A DNA stretch of 64,000 bases from JACQFZ01 sp041485885 (GCA_041485885.1 JBGPKL010000012.1:5833-69832), one strand, 5' to 3'. Counted from the stretch's first letter, positions 1 through 8,675 are shown. Translations and numbers: made by a program. The notes: generated by a model from the sequence alone, not told the origin.

Positions 1-569
1 ACGAGACCGAAGTTGCGGGGAAACTTTTCATCGCCCTCCGGGGCGCCGAACGTGCCGGTCGACGATCCCGACACCACGATCGAACGGTACGCGTCCGGAA
101 ACGTCTTCGAAGCGATCAGCACGGCCCAGCCGCCCATCGAATGTCCCTCGAGCACGACTTGGCTCTGGTCGACGAAGTCGAGCGTCTTGAGGTAGCGCAA
201 CCCGTCGGGTCCGCCATAGCCGTTGGCAAAAGCCGGAGGATCGGAATAGCCGTGGCCGGTTTGATCGAGCGCGAGCACGACGTAGCCGCGTCGAGCGAGC
301 TCGATCGCGTACGGCGACTGCGTCTCGCGGGAGTTGATGTATCCGTGTATGGCAACGACACCGGGCGCCGGCCGTTCTTTGCTGGCGCCTTTGGGCACAT
401 ACAGCAACGCGCTCATGACAATTCCGTTCGTGCCGACAAACCGGATGTCCCTGACGCGAACGTCTCCTCCTACCGTTTGAACGGTGCACGCAAGCAACGC
501 GCCCACAACGATCATCACGAGCGCGGCAATCAAGGTCCACTGGGTACGCGACAAGGATTTGCGGGGCAT
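1..569 (-). CDS. alpha/beta hydrolase, membrane-anchored (3' end outside window)
   Basis: The gene starts at 569 with a GGAGGAA ribosome-binding site just upstream and stays open through the window edge, so only about 189 N-terminal residues are visible. A hydrophobic segment at about residues 12-30 looks like a signal anchor; a Cys at residue 28 could make it a lipoprotein, but the lipobox is weak. The fold of an alpha/beta hydrolase follows. The oxyanion-region motif AIHGY lies at about 73-77, the LDQTGHGYSD strand at about 101-110, and the nucleophile elbow GHSMGG at 142-147 with Ser144 as the expected nucleophile. The Asp and His of the triad would lie outside the window. Substrate cannot be told; dienelactone-hydrolase-like or acyl esterase activity is possible. 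No operon partner is visible: the next gene, at 751-1284, is on the same strand but 180 bases away. Confidence 0.8.
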   Translation of the reverse strand, partial: MPRKSLSRTQWTLIAALVMIVVGALLACTVQTVGGDVRVRDIRFVGTNGIVMSALLYVPKGASKERPAPGVVAIHGYINSRETQSPYAIELARRGYVVLALDQTGHGYSDPPAFANGYGGPDGLRYLKTLDFVDQSQVVLEGHSMGGWAVLIASKTFPDAYRSIVVSGSSTGTFGAPEGDEKFPRNFGL

Positions 570-750
570 GTTTCCTCCATTCTTTTTGATCGTTAAAGTC
601 TCGATCCGAACGCGCGGATCGCAAGCTGGAACGCCCAATTCCCTTTTTGTAGCGCGGGCTTTATCGCACTCGCCGCTTCCGAGCGCAAGGGGCGGGTGGC
701 CCGTTTCCTCGAAAAGCCGGTGACTGCGTACAAACGACGCCGGCTCGACC

Positions 751-1284
751 TTATATCAACCGGGATTCGGCGTACGACAAAGCGCCGTCGACAATGCGTG
801 CCGGCTTCGTATAACGGTGGGGTTCGGCGGTGGAGGCGTCGAGGATGTGGGCCACGGATCGGTCGCGCGCGGTCAGATAGTCCGCGATCAGCGAGCGATG
901 GCAACGCCACCATAACGCCTCGGCACAGAGGATCGCCGCCGTCTTTTCGGCGGCGATTGCTTCGAGCCGCTCGATCGCGGCACGGAACGCCGGCGTCTCC
1001 ATGTAATCCGCGTAGCCGCGAAACGAGCGGTTACGCCAGCTCGTGTTGTGCGAATCGGGGCGCGGCGCGCGCCGGCCGCCAAGCTCTGCGATCCACGTAT
1101 ACGCTATCCCCACCGCCGCCAACCGCTCCGCCAGCACATCGCGATTGAAATGCGGGTAACGACGCGACGCCGGAAAGCGACGCACGTCGGCGAGCGCCTC
1201 TACTCGGTGTGCGTTGAGCAGCGCGAGGAAGTCATCGAGCGCGTGGGTCGAATGACCGACGGTCAAGATGACGCCTTGCGTCAT
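751..1284 (-). CDS. DUF488 domain protein
   Basis: The protein has 177 residues and opens with the typical DUF488 start, in which TVGHSTH at about residues 8-14 is followed by the LADVRRFPASRR segment at 31-42. A Cys and two Trp in the second half (CAEALWWRCHR, around 129-139) match the conserved C-terminal motif of the family. DUF488 proteins are widespread and uncharacterised. Their conserved Arg, Cys and His residues have suggested a nucleic-acid or small-ligand binding role, but no reaction is established. It lies directly downstream of the amidohydrolase at 1286-2149, with one base between that gene's stop and this ATG, so the two are co-transcribed and probably translationally coupled. 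Confidence 0.85.
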   Translation of the reverse strand: MTQGVILTVGHSTHALDDFLALLNAHRVEALADVRRFPASRRYPHFNRDVLAERLAAVGIAYTWIAELGGRRAPRPDSHNTSWRNRSFRGYADYMETPAFRAAIERLEAIAAEKTAAILCAEALWWRCHRSLIADYLTARDRSVAHILDASTAEPHRYTKPARIVDGALSYAESRLI

Positions 1285-1285
1285 G

Positions 1286-2149
1286 CTACTTCGGAAACAA
1301 TTGCGCGGCGTTGCGGAACGCGATTTTCTCCACTACATCGGCGGGTAATTGCGCGAGCCACGCGCGCGCGAAACGGTTCTCCGATTCCACTTGCTCCCAG
1401 CGCGGCGTTATCCAGGTATCGGTTCCGATCATGAACCGATCGGGATATCGTAGAAACAACTCGCGCCACGCCGAATCCAATCGTCCGCCGGGCGCGATAT
1501 CGCCCCCGCGTATCGACAGCTCCACCCACAGCGTGGCATGGCGATCGAGCAGCGTCCGTATCGTCGCCGGCGGTGACGACATGCCGGCGTGCGCCCAGAT
1601 GATTTTCACCGTCGGATCGATCGCGAAAAGCTCGCGCACCGCGCCGTCATCGGAATGCGCGTGCAACGGGATACCGCGCTCCACGGCGAGCGCGACCACG
1701 CGCCGCACCACCGGCGTATCCGTTTGCCCGGCGTGCAGATGAAACTCGCCGATCGAACGGTAGATTCCGCGCTTGAGCTCCGTCTCGATGAAGGTAGCGA
1801 TGTTCGGATCGCGATACCACAAACCCATATCGTCGCGGTTGCGATACGGCCGCAGCTCCGGGACGATGCGCGCCGGGTCCTTCTCGTGCAGTGCGATCGT
1901 TCCGTCGTTCGGCGTGCTCGATACCAGCGCGCGTTCGATCCCGGCTTGCTTCAGAATGGAAATAATTTTATCAACGCTGTACGTGTTGCGAGCGTCGGCG
2001 CTGTAGTGGATGTGGCCGTCGAATACGGGAGACAATGTTTCCGCTTGGGCGACAACGAGGAACAGCAGAACTAAACTGCCGGTCGCGTAATAAAGAATGG
2101 TTGTGCGCAAAGCGTTTGCTGCAATGGCGGAGGCAGGAACAGTCATCAT
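1286..2149 (-). CDS. secreted/membrane-anchored amidohydrolase (TIM-barrel metal hydrolase)
   Basis: This 287-residue protein carries a hydrophobic N-terminal segment (about 18-36) that ends in AQA, so it is probably exported. The remainder looks like an amidohydrolase-2 family barrel. The metal-binding HxH motif is DGHIH at 44-48. A second His pair occurs in LHAHSDD at about 161-167, WAHAG follows at about 189-193, and the terminal GTDTW motif supplies an Asp. These are the expected ligands of a mononuclear or binuclear metal site. Family members act on lactones, decarboxylate aromatic acids or hydrolyse amides; the substrate here cannot be told. The start at 2149 has GAGGT about five bases upstream. 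The gene is coupled to the DUF488 gene that follows it. Confidence 0.78.
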   Translation of the reverse strand: MMTVPASAIAANALRTTILYYATGSLVLLFLVVAQAETLSPVFDGHIHYSADARNTYSVDKIISILKQAGIERALVSSTPNDGTIALHEKDPARIVPELRPYRNRDDMGLWYRDPNIATFIETELKRGIYRSIGEFHLHAGQTDTPVVRRVVALAVERGIPLHAHSDDGAVRELFAIDPTVKIIWAHAGMSSPPATIRTLLDRHATLWVELSIRGGDIAPGGRLDSAWRELFLRYPDRFMIGTDTWITPRWEQVESENRFARAWLAQLPADVVEKIAFRNAAQLFPK

Positions 2150-2171
2150 GGTAACCTCGATCTACTTTATT

Positions 2172-2207
2172 CCCTCTCCCCTCCGGGGAGAGGGTTAGGG
2201 TGAGGGG
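2172..2207 (+). repeat. CCCTCTCCC hairpin repeat, left flank of DUF559 gene
   Basis: The element has a CCCTCTCCCC / GGGGAGAGGG hairpin followed by a TTAGGGTGAGGG tail. The inverted counterpart is at 2557-2593, and same-orientation copies sit at 16439-16485 and 52800-52833. The last codons and the TAA stop of the DUF559 gene lie inside this copy. Confidence 0.85.
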
Positions 2208-2554
2208 CGCGAGATCAACGCAAGTCGGATGCTTTCTAGCACTGCGTCGGTATCGCTCAAAACGTCATTATCCCAAAATCTCAAAACTCGAAACCCGCGG
2301 CTTTCTAGGAATTCAGTGCGTTTGTCGTCGTATCGAACTTTCTGGGTATGTTGACCTCCATCCAACTCGATGATCAATTTCCGTTCGGTACACGCAAAAT
2401 CGGCGATGTATCTGCCAATGACGTACTGGCGTCGGAACTTCGCACCGTCCACTTGACGATTGCGCAATGCAAACCACAGCCGCTGCTCTGCGTCAGGCGC
2501 TCCATTGCGCAGCTGTCGCGCGCGCGTCTTTAGTATGGGTCGCAGCCTCGCCAT
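2195..2554 (-). CDS. DUF559 domain protein (Vsr/restriction-endonuclease-like)
   Basis: This 119-residue protein is a typical DUF559 member. The core reads KFRRQYVIGRYIADFAC, then LIIELDGGQH, then FRVLRFWDND. The spaced acidic residues (D in IADF, E and D in IELDG) and the following Gln-His are the PD-(D/E)xK-type nuclease motif seen in the Vsr-like fold, so single-strand or mismatch endonuclease activity is plausible but unproven for the family. Both gene ends coincide with a repeat. The ATG lies three bases from the repeat at 2557-2593, whose GGTGAGGG stretch probably serves as ribosome-binding site, and the stop codon lies in the repeat at 2172-2207. No neighbouring gene is in an obvious operon with it. 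Confidence 0.85.
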   Translation of the reverse strand: MARLRPILKTRARQLRNGAPDAEQRLWFALRNRQVDGAKFRRQYVIGRYIADFACTERKLIIELDGGQHTQKVRYDDKRTEFLESRGFRVLRFWDNDVLSDTDAVLESIRLALISRPSP

Positions 2555-2556
2555 TC

Positions 2557-2593
2557 CACCCTCACCCCTACCCTCTCCCTAGAAGGGAGAGGG
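2557..2593 (-). repeat. CCCTCTCCC hairpin repeat, right flank of DUF559 gene
   Basis: Read on the minus strand it is CCCTCTCCC, a short loop, GGGAGAGGG, then TAGGGGTGAGGGTGG. It is the inverted counterpart of the copy at 2172-2207, so the DUF559 gene is bracketed by terminal inverted repeats. The purine-rich tail ends three bases before the DUF559 ATG. Confidence 0.85.
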
Positions 2594-2617
2594 AAATGGT
2601 TACTATCCAGCTTTGGG

Positions 2618-3580
2618 TCAATGCGTGTTTTCTCTCGCATCCTCCGCCAACGCCTCCATCAACTCGCTCATGTCCTTCGGCACCGACGCGGTCCAACACG
2701 ATACTGCGCCGGTTTCAGGATGCGTCAGCGACAACTTCGCCGCGTGCAGCGCCTGGCGGCGAAAACCCCGCAGCAGCTCGATGAGACGCGGGTTCGCCGC
2801 GCGCGCAACGCGCGCGCGTCCACCGTACACCGGATCGCCGACGACCGGAAACCGCAGGTGCGCCATGTGCACGCGGATCTGATGCGTGCGCCCGGACTCG
2901 AGCGCGACGTGCACCAGCGTGTGCGCGCGGTATTTTTTCATAACGCGATAGTGGCTCACCGCTTGCCGGCCGCGCTCGGTCACCGCCATGCGCGTGCGAT
3001 CGACGCGGTGGCGCCCGATCGGCGCGTCGATGCTGCCGCCCGCGACGATGACGCCGTTCACAATGGCGATATACTCGCGCGCGATGGTGCGCAACTGGAG
3101 CCCGCGGATCAGGTGTTGGCGCGCGCGCTCGGTCTTCGCCACGACCATGAGGCCGGAGGTGTCTTTGTCCAGGCGATGAACGATGCCGGCGCGCGGAAGC
3201 CGCGCGAGATCGGGCGCGTAATGCAGCAACGCGTTCAGCACCGTGCCGCGCGGATTTCCCGCGCCGGGATGCACAACCAAACCCGCTGGCTTGTTGATGA
3301 CGATGAGACTGCCGTCCTCGTGCACGACATCGAGGGCGATTGCCTCCGCGGTTTCCGCGCTCGTCTCGCGCATCGGCTGGCGCAGCTCGATTCGCTCGCC
3401 GCCCTGGACTTTATCGCGCTTGCGCGGCACCCGTTCATCGAGCAGCACGTGGCCGGCGGCGATCCATTGCTGGAGCTGCGAGCGCGTGACGTCGGGAAAA
3501 AGCGACGCGAGCGCCTGATCCAACCGCCGGCCGGCGAAATCCGGCGGGATTCGCGCGACCCGCGTCTTTGCTTTGCTCAT
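2618..3580 (-). CDS. rluD: 23S rRNA pseudouridine synthase RluD
   Basis: RluD makes pseudouridines 1911, 1915 and 1917 in helix 69 of 23S rRNA and matters for ribosome assembly. From the chosen start the protein has 320 residues. An S4 RNA-binding domain (about 17-65) holds RRLDQALASLFPD, and the synthase domain carries the catalytic motif HRLDKDTSG at 135-143 with Asp138. VVHPGAG and QALHA, typical of RluD, are also present. I prefer the ATG at 3580 because E. coli RluD begins at a similar distance from the S4 domain. An in-frame ATG at 3604 would add eight residues. Neither has a clear ribosome-binding site. It is transcribed divergently from bamD, a common arrangement in proteobacteria. 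RluC is a less likely alternative. Confidence 0.93.
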   Translation of the reverse strand: MSKAKTRVARIPPDFAGRRLDQALASLFPDVTRSQLQQWIAAGHVLLDERVPRKRDKVQGGERIELRQPMRETSAETAEAIALDVVHEDGSLIVINKPAGLVVHPGAGNPRGTVLNALLHYAPDLARLPRAGIVHRLDKDTSGLMVVAKTERARQHLIRGLQLRTIAREYIAIVNGVIVAGGSIDAPIGRHRVDRTRMAVTERGRQAVSHYRVMKKYRAHTLVHVALESGRTHQIRVHMAHLRFPVVGDPVYGGRARVARAANPRLIELLRGFRRQALHAAKLSLTHPETGAVSCWTASVPKDMSELMEALAEDARENTH

Positions 3581-3687
3581 GCCAGTCAGTATGATTCTTA
3601 CCATTACGCGCGAACCCGCGACGGACCGCGACGCGATTTTTTCGGCGATTCAGTGTAGCCGCTTCCCCCGGAATTTAAGAGGACCCG

Positions 3688-4467
3688 ATGCATCGACTCA
3701 TTCGAATGGCACTACTCACCGCCGTCTGCGCGCTGGCCGGTTGCGCCAGCGTGATCGATCCGACCCGCGACTGGACCGCCGAGCAGTTTTATCAAGACGG
3801 GAAGGAAAAAATGGAGTCGGGCAGTTGGGCCGAGGCGATCAAAACCTTCGAGCAGCTCGAGTCGCGCTATCCTTACGGCCGCTATACCGAACAGGCGCAG
3901 CTCGAGATCGCATACGCTCAATACAAGGACAACGAGCCGGCGCTGGCGCTCGCCGCCACCGATCGCTTCATCCGTTTGCATCCGACGCATCCGAACGTCG
4001 ACTACGCCTATTACCTAAAGGGCGTGACCAATTTTCATAACGAGAAGAGCCTCATCCACACGCTGCTCGGATACGACGAGGCCCTTTGGGACCGCGACGC
4101 CAAGGGCGCGCGCGAGTCGTACAACGCGTTTCGCGAGCTCGTGGAGCGCTTTCCGAACAGTCGCTACGCCAAGGACGCCGGCGAGCGGATGAAGTATCTG
4201 CTCGACGCCCAGGCACGCTATGAGGTGCACATCGCGCAGTTCTACCTCGATAGCGGCGCCTATGTCGCCGCCGCCAACCGTTGCAAGTTCGCGCTCGAAA
4301 ACTATCCGCGCACACCGGCAATCGAGGACGCGCTCGGCATCCAAGCGAAGGCGTACCAGCTCATGGGATTGACGAAGCTCGCCGACGACACGATCCGCGT
4401 GCTGCGGGCGAATTTCCCGAGCAGTCGGTATCTGAAAGAGATCGACGAGCTTAAGGCGGCGGGATAA
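3688..4467 (+). CDS. bamD: outer membrane assembly lipoprotein BamD
   Basis: BamD (ComL) is the essential lipoprotein of the BAM complex, which inserts beta-barrel proteins into the outer membrane. The 259-residue product has a signal peptide with lipobox LAGC at 16-19, so it is lipidated on Cys19. The mature part is built of TPR-like helical repeats. The family hallmark around YPYGRY (about 63-68) and the DRFIRLHPTHP segment at about 92-102 are both present. The start has AGAGGA about eight bases upstream. Length is close to the usual 240-270 residues. It faces glnB convergently with only six bases between the two stops. Confidence 0.95.
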   Translation: MHRLIRMALLTAVCALAGCASVIDPTRDWTAEQFYQDGKEKMESGSWAEAIKTFEQLESRYPYGRYTEQAQLEIAYAQYKDNEPALALAATDRFIRLHPTHPNVDYAYYLKGVTNFHNEKSLIHTLLGYDEALWDRDAKGARESYNAFRELVERFPNSRYAKDAGERMKYLLDAQARYEVHIAQFYLDSGAYVAAANRCKFALENYPRTPAIEDALGIQAKAYQLMGLTKLADDTIRVLRANFPSSRYLKEIDELKAAG

Positions 4468-4473
4468 GCGCCC

Positions 4474-4812
4474 CTATATCGCCGCTTCGCCGCGCTCGCC
4501 GGTTCGGATGCGCACGACTTGCTCGATCGGATAGACGAATATTTTGCCGTCGCCGATCTTGCCGGTGCGCGCGGCCGCGATGATCGCCTCGACGCAGCGA
4601 TCGACTTGTTCGTCGGGGATCACCACCTCGATCTTCACTTTCGGAAGAAAGTCGATGACGTACTCCGCGCCCCGATAAAGCTCGGTGTGCCCTTTCTGCC
4701 GGCCGAAGCCCTTTACTTCGGTGACCGTCAGGCCGGTGACGCCGGCCTCGGACAACGCCTCGCGCACGTCGTCGAGCTTGAATGGCTTGATTATTGCTTC
4801 GATTTTTTTCAT
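4474..4812 (-). CDS. glnB: nitrogen regulatory protein P-II
   Basis: PII proteins are trimeric sensors of 2-oxoglutarate, ATP/ADP and glutamine that control glutamine synthetase, NtrB or ammonium channels. The product has 112 residues, the standard length, and begins MKKIEAIIKPFK. The T-loop tyrosine that GlnD uridylylates is Tyr51 in RGAEY. The C-terminal GKIFV segment (104-108 region) is also conserved. An upstream in-frame ATG would add 46 residues of arginine-rich sequence unlike any PII, so it is rejected. GlnB and GlnK cannot be separated by sequence alone; no amtB lies next to it, which favours GlnB. It follows nadE by 64 bases on the same strand and may share its transcript. Confidence 0.93.
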   Translation of the reverse strand: MKKIEAIIKPFKLDDVREALSEAGVTGLTVTEVKGFGRQKGHTELYRGAEYVIDFLPKVKIEVVIPDEQVDRCVEAIIAAARTGKIGDGKIFVYPIEQVVRIRTGERGEAAI

Positions 4813-4876
4813 TGCTTCGCTACCTCGAGCTAAACGACGTTCATTATCTCCCGGCGTGCATCGCGCGATTACTCGG

Positions 4877-6502
4877 TCAACCGCGGGCGAAACCGGACGT
4901 AATAGGATAGCGCCGGTCGCGCCCGAAAGCGCGCGGCGTGATGCGCACACCGGGCGGCGCTTGCCGGCGCTTGTATTCGTTGCGATCGACCATCGCGATC
5001 ACCCGGCGCACGGTGGTGTCATCGAAGCCGGCGGCGACGATGTCCTCGGCCGACTCGTCGCGCTCGACGTAGCGCTCGAGAATCGCATCGAGCATTTCGT
5101 AGGGCGGCAGCGAATCCGTATCTTTTTGGTGCGGCGCAAGCTCGGCCGTCGGCGGCCGATCGAATACACGCTGCGGGATCACGGCTTTTCGCCGGTTGCG
5201 CAACGCGGCAAGGCGATACACCAACGTCTTCGGAACATCCTTGATCGCGGCGAAGCCGCCGGCCATGTCGCCGTAGAGCGTGGCGTAGCCCACCGCCATC
5301 TCGCTCTTGTTGCCGGTGGTCAAGACCATTTTCCCGGTCTTGTTCGAAATCGCCATGAGCAGCACACCGCGCACGCGCGCCTGGATGTTCTCCTCGGTCG
5401 TGTCGGGCTTCAATCCCTTGAACTCCTCGCGCAACGCGTCGAGGAAGGCCTGGAACATCGGCTCGATTGGAACCATTCGATGGCGCACACCGAGCGTCTG
5501 CGCCTGTGCGCGCGCGTCCTCGATGCTCATATCGGCCGTGTAGCGCGACGGCATCATCACCGCTTCCACGCGCTCGGCGCCGAGCGCATCGACAGCGATA
5601 CATAGGGTGAGGGCGGAATCGATGCCGCCGGAAAGACCGATCACGACGCCGGCGAATCGGTTCTTCTCGACGTAGTCGCGCACGCCGAGCACCAGCGCCG
5701 AGTAGACGCTCTCGTCTTGTTCAAGCTCGGGTGCGATGTCACCCGGTATGGGCTCGATCCGCGAACCCAGCTCGAAATCCACTGCGTAAATCCCTTCGAC
5801 GAAAGCGGGCGTGCGCAGCGCGAGCTTGCCCGAGGCGTCGAGCACGAACGAATCGCCGTCGAATACCAGCTCATCCTGGCCGCCGACGAGATTAAGATAA
5901 ACGAACGGCACGCCGTGCGTGCGCGCATAGCGCTCGGCAATCGCGAGCCGCTCCTGTCCCTTGTTTATATGGAATGGCGAACCGTTAATGTTGACGATCA
6001 ATCTCGCTCCCGCGGCAACCGCTTGCTCGATCGGCCCCGGAAACCACATGTCCTCGCAAATGGTGAGACCGACCGGAACCGAGTTCACGTCGACCACACA
6101 CGGGTCGTTGCCCGACGCAAAATATCGACGCTCATCGAATACACCGTAATTCGGCAAATGATGTTTGCAGTACGTCGCGTGCACCGCACCTTTGCGCAAC
6201 AGCGACGCGGCATTGTAAAGCTCGGCGCCGACTCGGTGCGGGTGACCCGCGATGATGTCGATGCCGGCGGCGGCACGCGCGAGTTGCGCCAGGCCACCCG
6301 CGGCACGCTTGATCAGCTCGGCGCGAAACAGCAAATCTTCGGGGGGATAGCCGGTGACGGAAAGCTCGGGGAAGACGACCAGGTTCGCCTTGAGCTCGTC
6401 GCGGGCGCGCACGGCTTGCGCCGTCATCTTGCGCACGTTGCCCGATACGTCTCCAACCAGCAGATTCGATTGCGCGAGCGCTATCCGCAATCGGCCGCTC
6501 AC
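4877..6502 (-). CDS. nadE: glutamine-dependent NAD+ synthetase
   Basis: NadE amidates nicotinic acid adenine dinucleotide to NAD+, the last step of NAD synthesis. This 541-residue form has an N-terminal nitrilase-type glutaminase and a C-terminal synthetase. The glutaminase triad is Glu46 in FPELS, Lys113 in YCKHHLPN, and Cys149 in TICEDMW. The ATP-pyrophosphatase P-loop SGGIDS is at 291-296. Ammonia passes from the first site to the second. The start is a GTG at 6502 that directly follows the sucD stop codon, so translation is probably coupled to sucD. Its position in a sucCD operon next to glnB is a known proteobacterial context. Confidence 0.95.
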   Translation of the reverse strand: MSGRLRIALAQSNLLVGDVSGNVRKMTAQAVRARDELKANLVVFPELSVTGYPPEDLLFRAELIKRAAGGLAQLARAAAGIDIIAGHPHRVGAELYNAASLLRKGAVHATYCKHHLPNYGVFDERRYFASGNDPCVVDVNSVPVGLTICEDMWFPGPIEQAVAAGARLIVNINGSPFHINKGQERLAIAERYARTHGVPFVYLNLVGGQDELVFDGDSFVLDASGKLALRTPAFVEGIYAVDFELGSRIEPIPGDIAPELEQDESVYSALVLGVRDYVEKNRFAGVVIGLSGGIDSALTLCIAVDALGAERVEAVMMPSRYTADMSIEDARAQAQTLGVRHRMVPIEPMFQAFLDALREEFKGLKPDTTEENIQARVRGVLLMAISNKTGKMVLTTGNKSEMAVGYATLYGDMAGGFAAIKDVPKTLVYRLAALRNRRKAVIPQRVFDRPPTAELAPHQKDTDSLPPYEMLDAILERYVERDESAEDIVAAGFDDTTVRRVIAMVDRNEYKRRQAPPGVRITPRAFGRDRRYPITSGFARG

Positions 6503-7378
6503 TTAACGCAACACCTCGCGCATGCGTTTGCCGATCTCCGCCGGCGAGCGCACGGTGTTGACGCCCGCGGCTTCGAGCGCGCGAAATTTTTCATCCGCCG
6601 TACCCTTGCCGCCCGCGATCACCGCGCCGGCATGTCCCATGCGCTTGCCTTTCGGCGCGGTCACACCGGCGATGTACGCGACGACGGGTTTCGTCACGTG
6701 CTCTTTAATGTAGGCGGCGGCATCTTCTTCCGCTTGTCCGCCGATTTCTCCCACCATCACGATACCCTTCGTCTGCGGATCGGATTGGAACAGTTTCATA
6801 CAATCGACGAAGTTCAGCCCTTGAATCGGATCGCCGCCGATACCGATACAGGTGCTCTGCCCGAGACCTTCTTGTGTCGTTTGATACACCGCTTCATACG
6901 TGAGCGTGCCCGAGCGCGATACGATTCCGATCACGCCCGGCTTATGGATAAACCCCGGCATGATGCCCATCTTGCACTCGCCCGGCGTAATGACGCCCGG
7001 GCAGTTCGGGCCGATCAACACCGAGCCAGTGTACTTCGTGCGCAGCACCAATTTCACGCCGAGCATGTCGCGTACCGGAATACCCTCGGTGATGCAGGCG
7101 ATGACTTTAATCCCGGCCGCCGCCGCTTCGAGTATCGAGTCGGCTGCATACGCAGCGGGAACGTAGATCATCGTCGCATCGGCGCCCGTTTGCTCGACGG
7201 CATCGCGCACCGTATTGAATACCGGAAGGCTGAGATGTTTTTGTCCGCCCTTGCCCGGGGTGACGCCGCCGACCATTTTCGTTCCGTAGGCGATGGCCTG
7301 CTCCGAATGGAACGTGCCTTGCTTGCCGGTGAAACCTTGGCAAATGACTTTAGTGTTTTTGCTGACGAGTACGCTCAT
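6503..7378 (-). CDS. sucD: succinyl-CoA synthetase alpha subunit
   Basis: SucD with SucC interconverts succinyl-CoA and succinate with ATP or GTP formation in the TCA cycle. The 291-residue chain has the N-terminal CoA-binding Rossmann domain (CQGFTGKQGTFH, about 13-24). The phosphohistidine motif GHAGA has His249 as the phosphorylated residue, matching His246 of E. coli. GPNCPG at about 123-128 is also typical. It starts 26 bases after sucC and ends directly at the nadE start, as the middle gene of a sucC-sucD-nadE operon. Confidence 0.96.
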   Translation of the reverse strand: MSVLVSKNTKVICQGFTGKQGTFHSEQAIAYGTKMVGGVTPGKGGQKHLSLPVFNTVRDAVEQTGADATMIYVPAAYAADSILEAAAAGIKVIACITEGIPVRDMLGVKLVLRTKYTGSVLIGPNCPGVITPGECKMGIMPGFIHKPGVIGIVSRSGTLTYEAVYQTTQEGLGQSTCIGIGGDPIQGLNFVDCMKLFQSDPQTKGIVMVGEIGGQAEEDAAAYIKEHVTKPVVAYIAGVTAPKGKRMGHAGAVIAGGKGTADEKFRALEAAGVNTVRSPAEIGKRMREVLR

Positions 7379-7404
7379 TTCAAGATCTGCTCTACGGCAT
7401 GGGT

Positions 7405-8568
7405 TTATTTGGAGGCGGCGGCGACAACTTGCTTGGCGGCTTGCGTGAGACTGTCCGCCGCCATCACTTTGAGACCGCTCGCCTTCAGCATTTCGCGGCC
7501 CTTCTCGACATTCGTGCCTTCGAGACGAACCACCACCGGCACGGCGACGTTAACTTCCTTAACCGCTTTGATAATACCTTCGGCGATAAGATCGCAGCGC
7601 ACGATGCCGCCGAAAATGTTGATCAAGATCGCCTTAACCTTCGGATCGGAAAGAATGATCTTGAACGCCTCGGCGACTCTCTCGGGAGTCGCGCCGCCGC
7701 CGACGTCGAGAAAATTCGCCGGCTGTCCGCCATGGAGCTTGATCAGATCCATCGTCGCCATCGCGAGGCCAGCGCCGTTGACCATGCAGCCGATGCTGCC
7801 GTCGAGCGTGACGTAGTTGAGATCGTGCTCGCGGGCGCGCGCCTCTTTCGGATCGTCCTGCGAAGCGTCGCGCAAGTCGGCAAGCTCTTTGCGGCGGTAA
7901 AGGGCGTTGTCATCCACCTGGATCTTGGCGTCGAGCACCATCAGCTCGCCGTTCTTCGTCACGACGAGCGGATTGATTTCGAGCAGCGCGAGATCGCAAG
8001 ACGTATAGACCTCGTAAAGCGCCGTCATCAGACGCGCCAGTTGCGCGGTTTGTTTATCGTCGAAGCCGAGGGCGAACGCGATTTCGCGGCATTGATACGG
8101 CTGCAGTCCGACCGAGGGCTCGACCACCGTTCGCAACATTTTCTCCGGTCGGTTCGCCGCGACCTCTTCGATGTCCATGCCGCCTTCGCTTGACGCGATA
8201 AAAATCAAGCGCTCGAGCGCACGATCCAACAGACACGCGAGATAAATCTCGCGCGCGATCTCGCTTGGCGCTTCGATGTAGAGCCGTTCGACCGGCTGCC
8301 CGTTGGGACCGGTCTGATGCGTGACGAGACGCGTGCCGAGCAAGCTCTTCGCGACCTTCTCCAGCTCCTCGCGACTTTTGACGAGCTTGACGCCGCCCGC
8401 CTTGCCGCGACCACCGGCGTGGATTTGCGCTTTCACCACCCACGCGCTACCGCCCATGGCCTGCGCCGCTTGGATCGCTTCCGCCACCGAGAACACCGGG
8501 CGGCCGCTTGGAACCGGAACGCCGTATTTTGCGAGCAGAGCCTTCGCTTGGTATTCGTGCAGATTCAT
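7405..8568 (-). CDS. sucC: succinyl-CoA synthetase beta subunit
   Basis: The beta subunit carries the ATP-grasp fold that binds the nucleotide and works with SucD. I chose the ATG at 8568, which gives MNLHEYQAK, the invariant start of the family, and 387 residues, matching the usual 388. An upstream ATG would add 18 non-conserved residues. The motifs AQIHAGGRGKAGG near 45-57, the nucleotide-binding EINPL at about 197-201, and GIVRCD near the C-terminus are present. It is the first gene of the sucC-sucD-nadE run. The 180 bases upstream contain a dispersed repeat and must also hold the promoter. Confidence 0.96.
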   Translation of the reverse strand: MNLHEYQAKALLAKYGVPVPSGRPVFSVAEAIQAAQAMGGSAWVVKAQIHAGGRGKAGGVKLVKSREELEKVAKSLLGTRLVTHQTGPNGQPVERLYIEAPSEIAREIYLACLLDRALERLIFIASSEGGMDIEEVAANRPEKMLRTVVEPSVGLQPYQCREIAFALGFDDKQTAQLARLMTALYEVYTSCDLALLEINPLVVTKNGELMVLDAKIQVDDNALYRRKELADLRDASQDDPKEARAREHDLNYVTLDGSIGCMVNGAGLAMATMDLIKLHGGQPANFLDVGGGATPERVAEAFKIILSDPKVKAILINIFGGIVRCDLIAEGIIKAVKEVNVAVPVVVRLEGTNVEKGREMLKASGLKVMAADSLTQAAKQVVAAASK

Positions 8569-8675
8569 TCTTGTATTGCCGTGCCCTTTCGATGAGGCGC
8601 GGATTATCCCTGAGAACCCCATCTTTGTGAACCGCCGTTCGCAAATCGGTCGGCGAGCTGATCGATACTAATTCG

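Noticed and set aside
2621..3658. A 345-codon open frame on the plus strand.
   Set aside because: It lies opposite rluD, which has all catalytic motifs, and has biased composition and no domain.
4813..4950. N-terminal extension of the PII gene up to an ATG at 4950.
   Set aside because: It adds 46 Arg-rich residues that no PII protein has; the ATG at 4812 gives the canonical start.
5717..7816. A 699-codon open frame on the plus strand.
   Set aside because: It runs antisense through nadE, sucD and part of sucC, all with complete family motifs. It is Arg/His-rich and shows no domain, as expected for antisense frames in GC-rich DNA.
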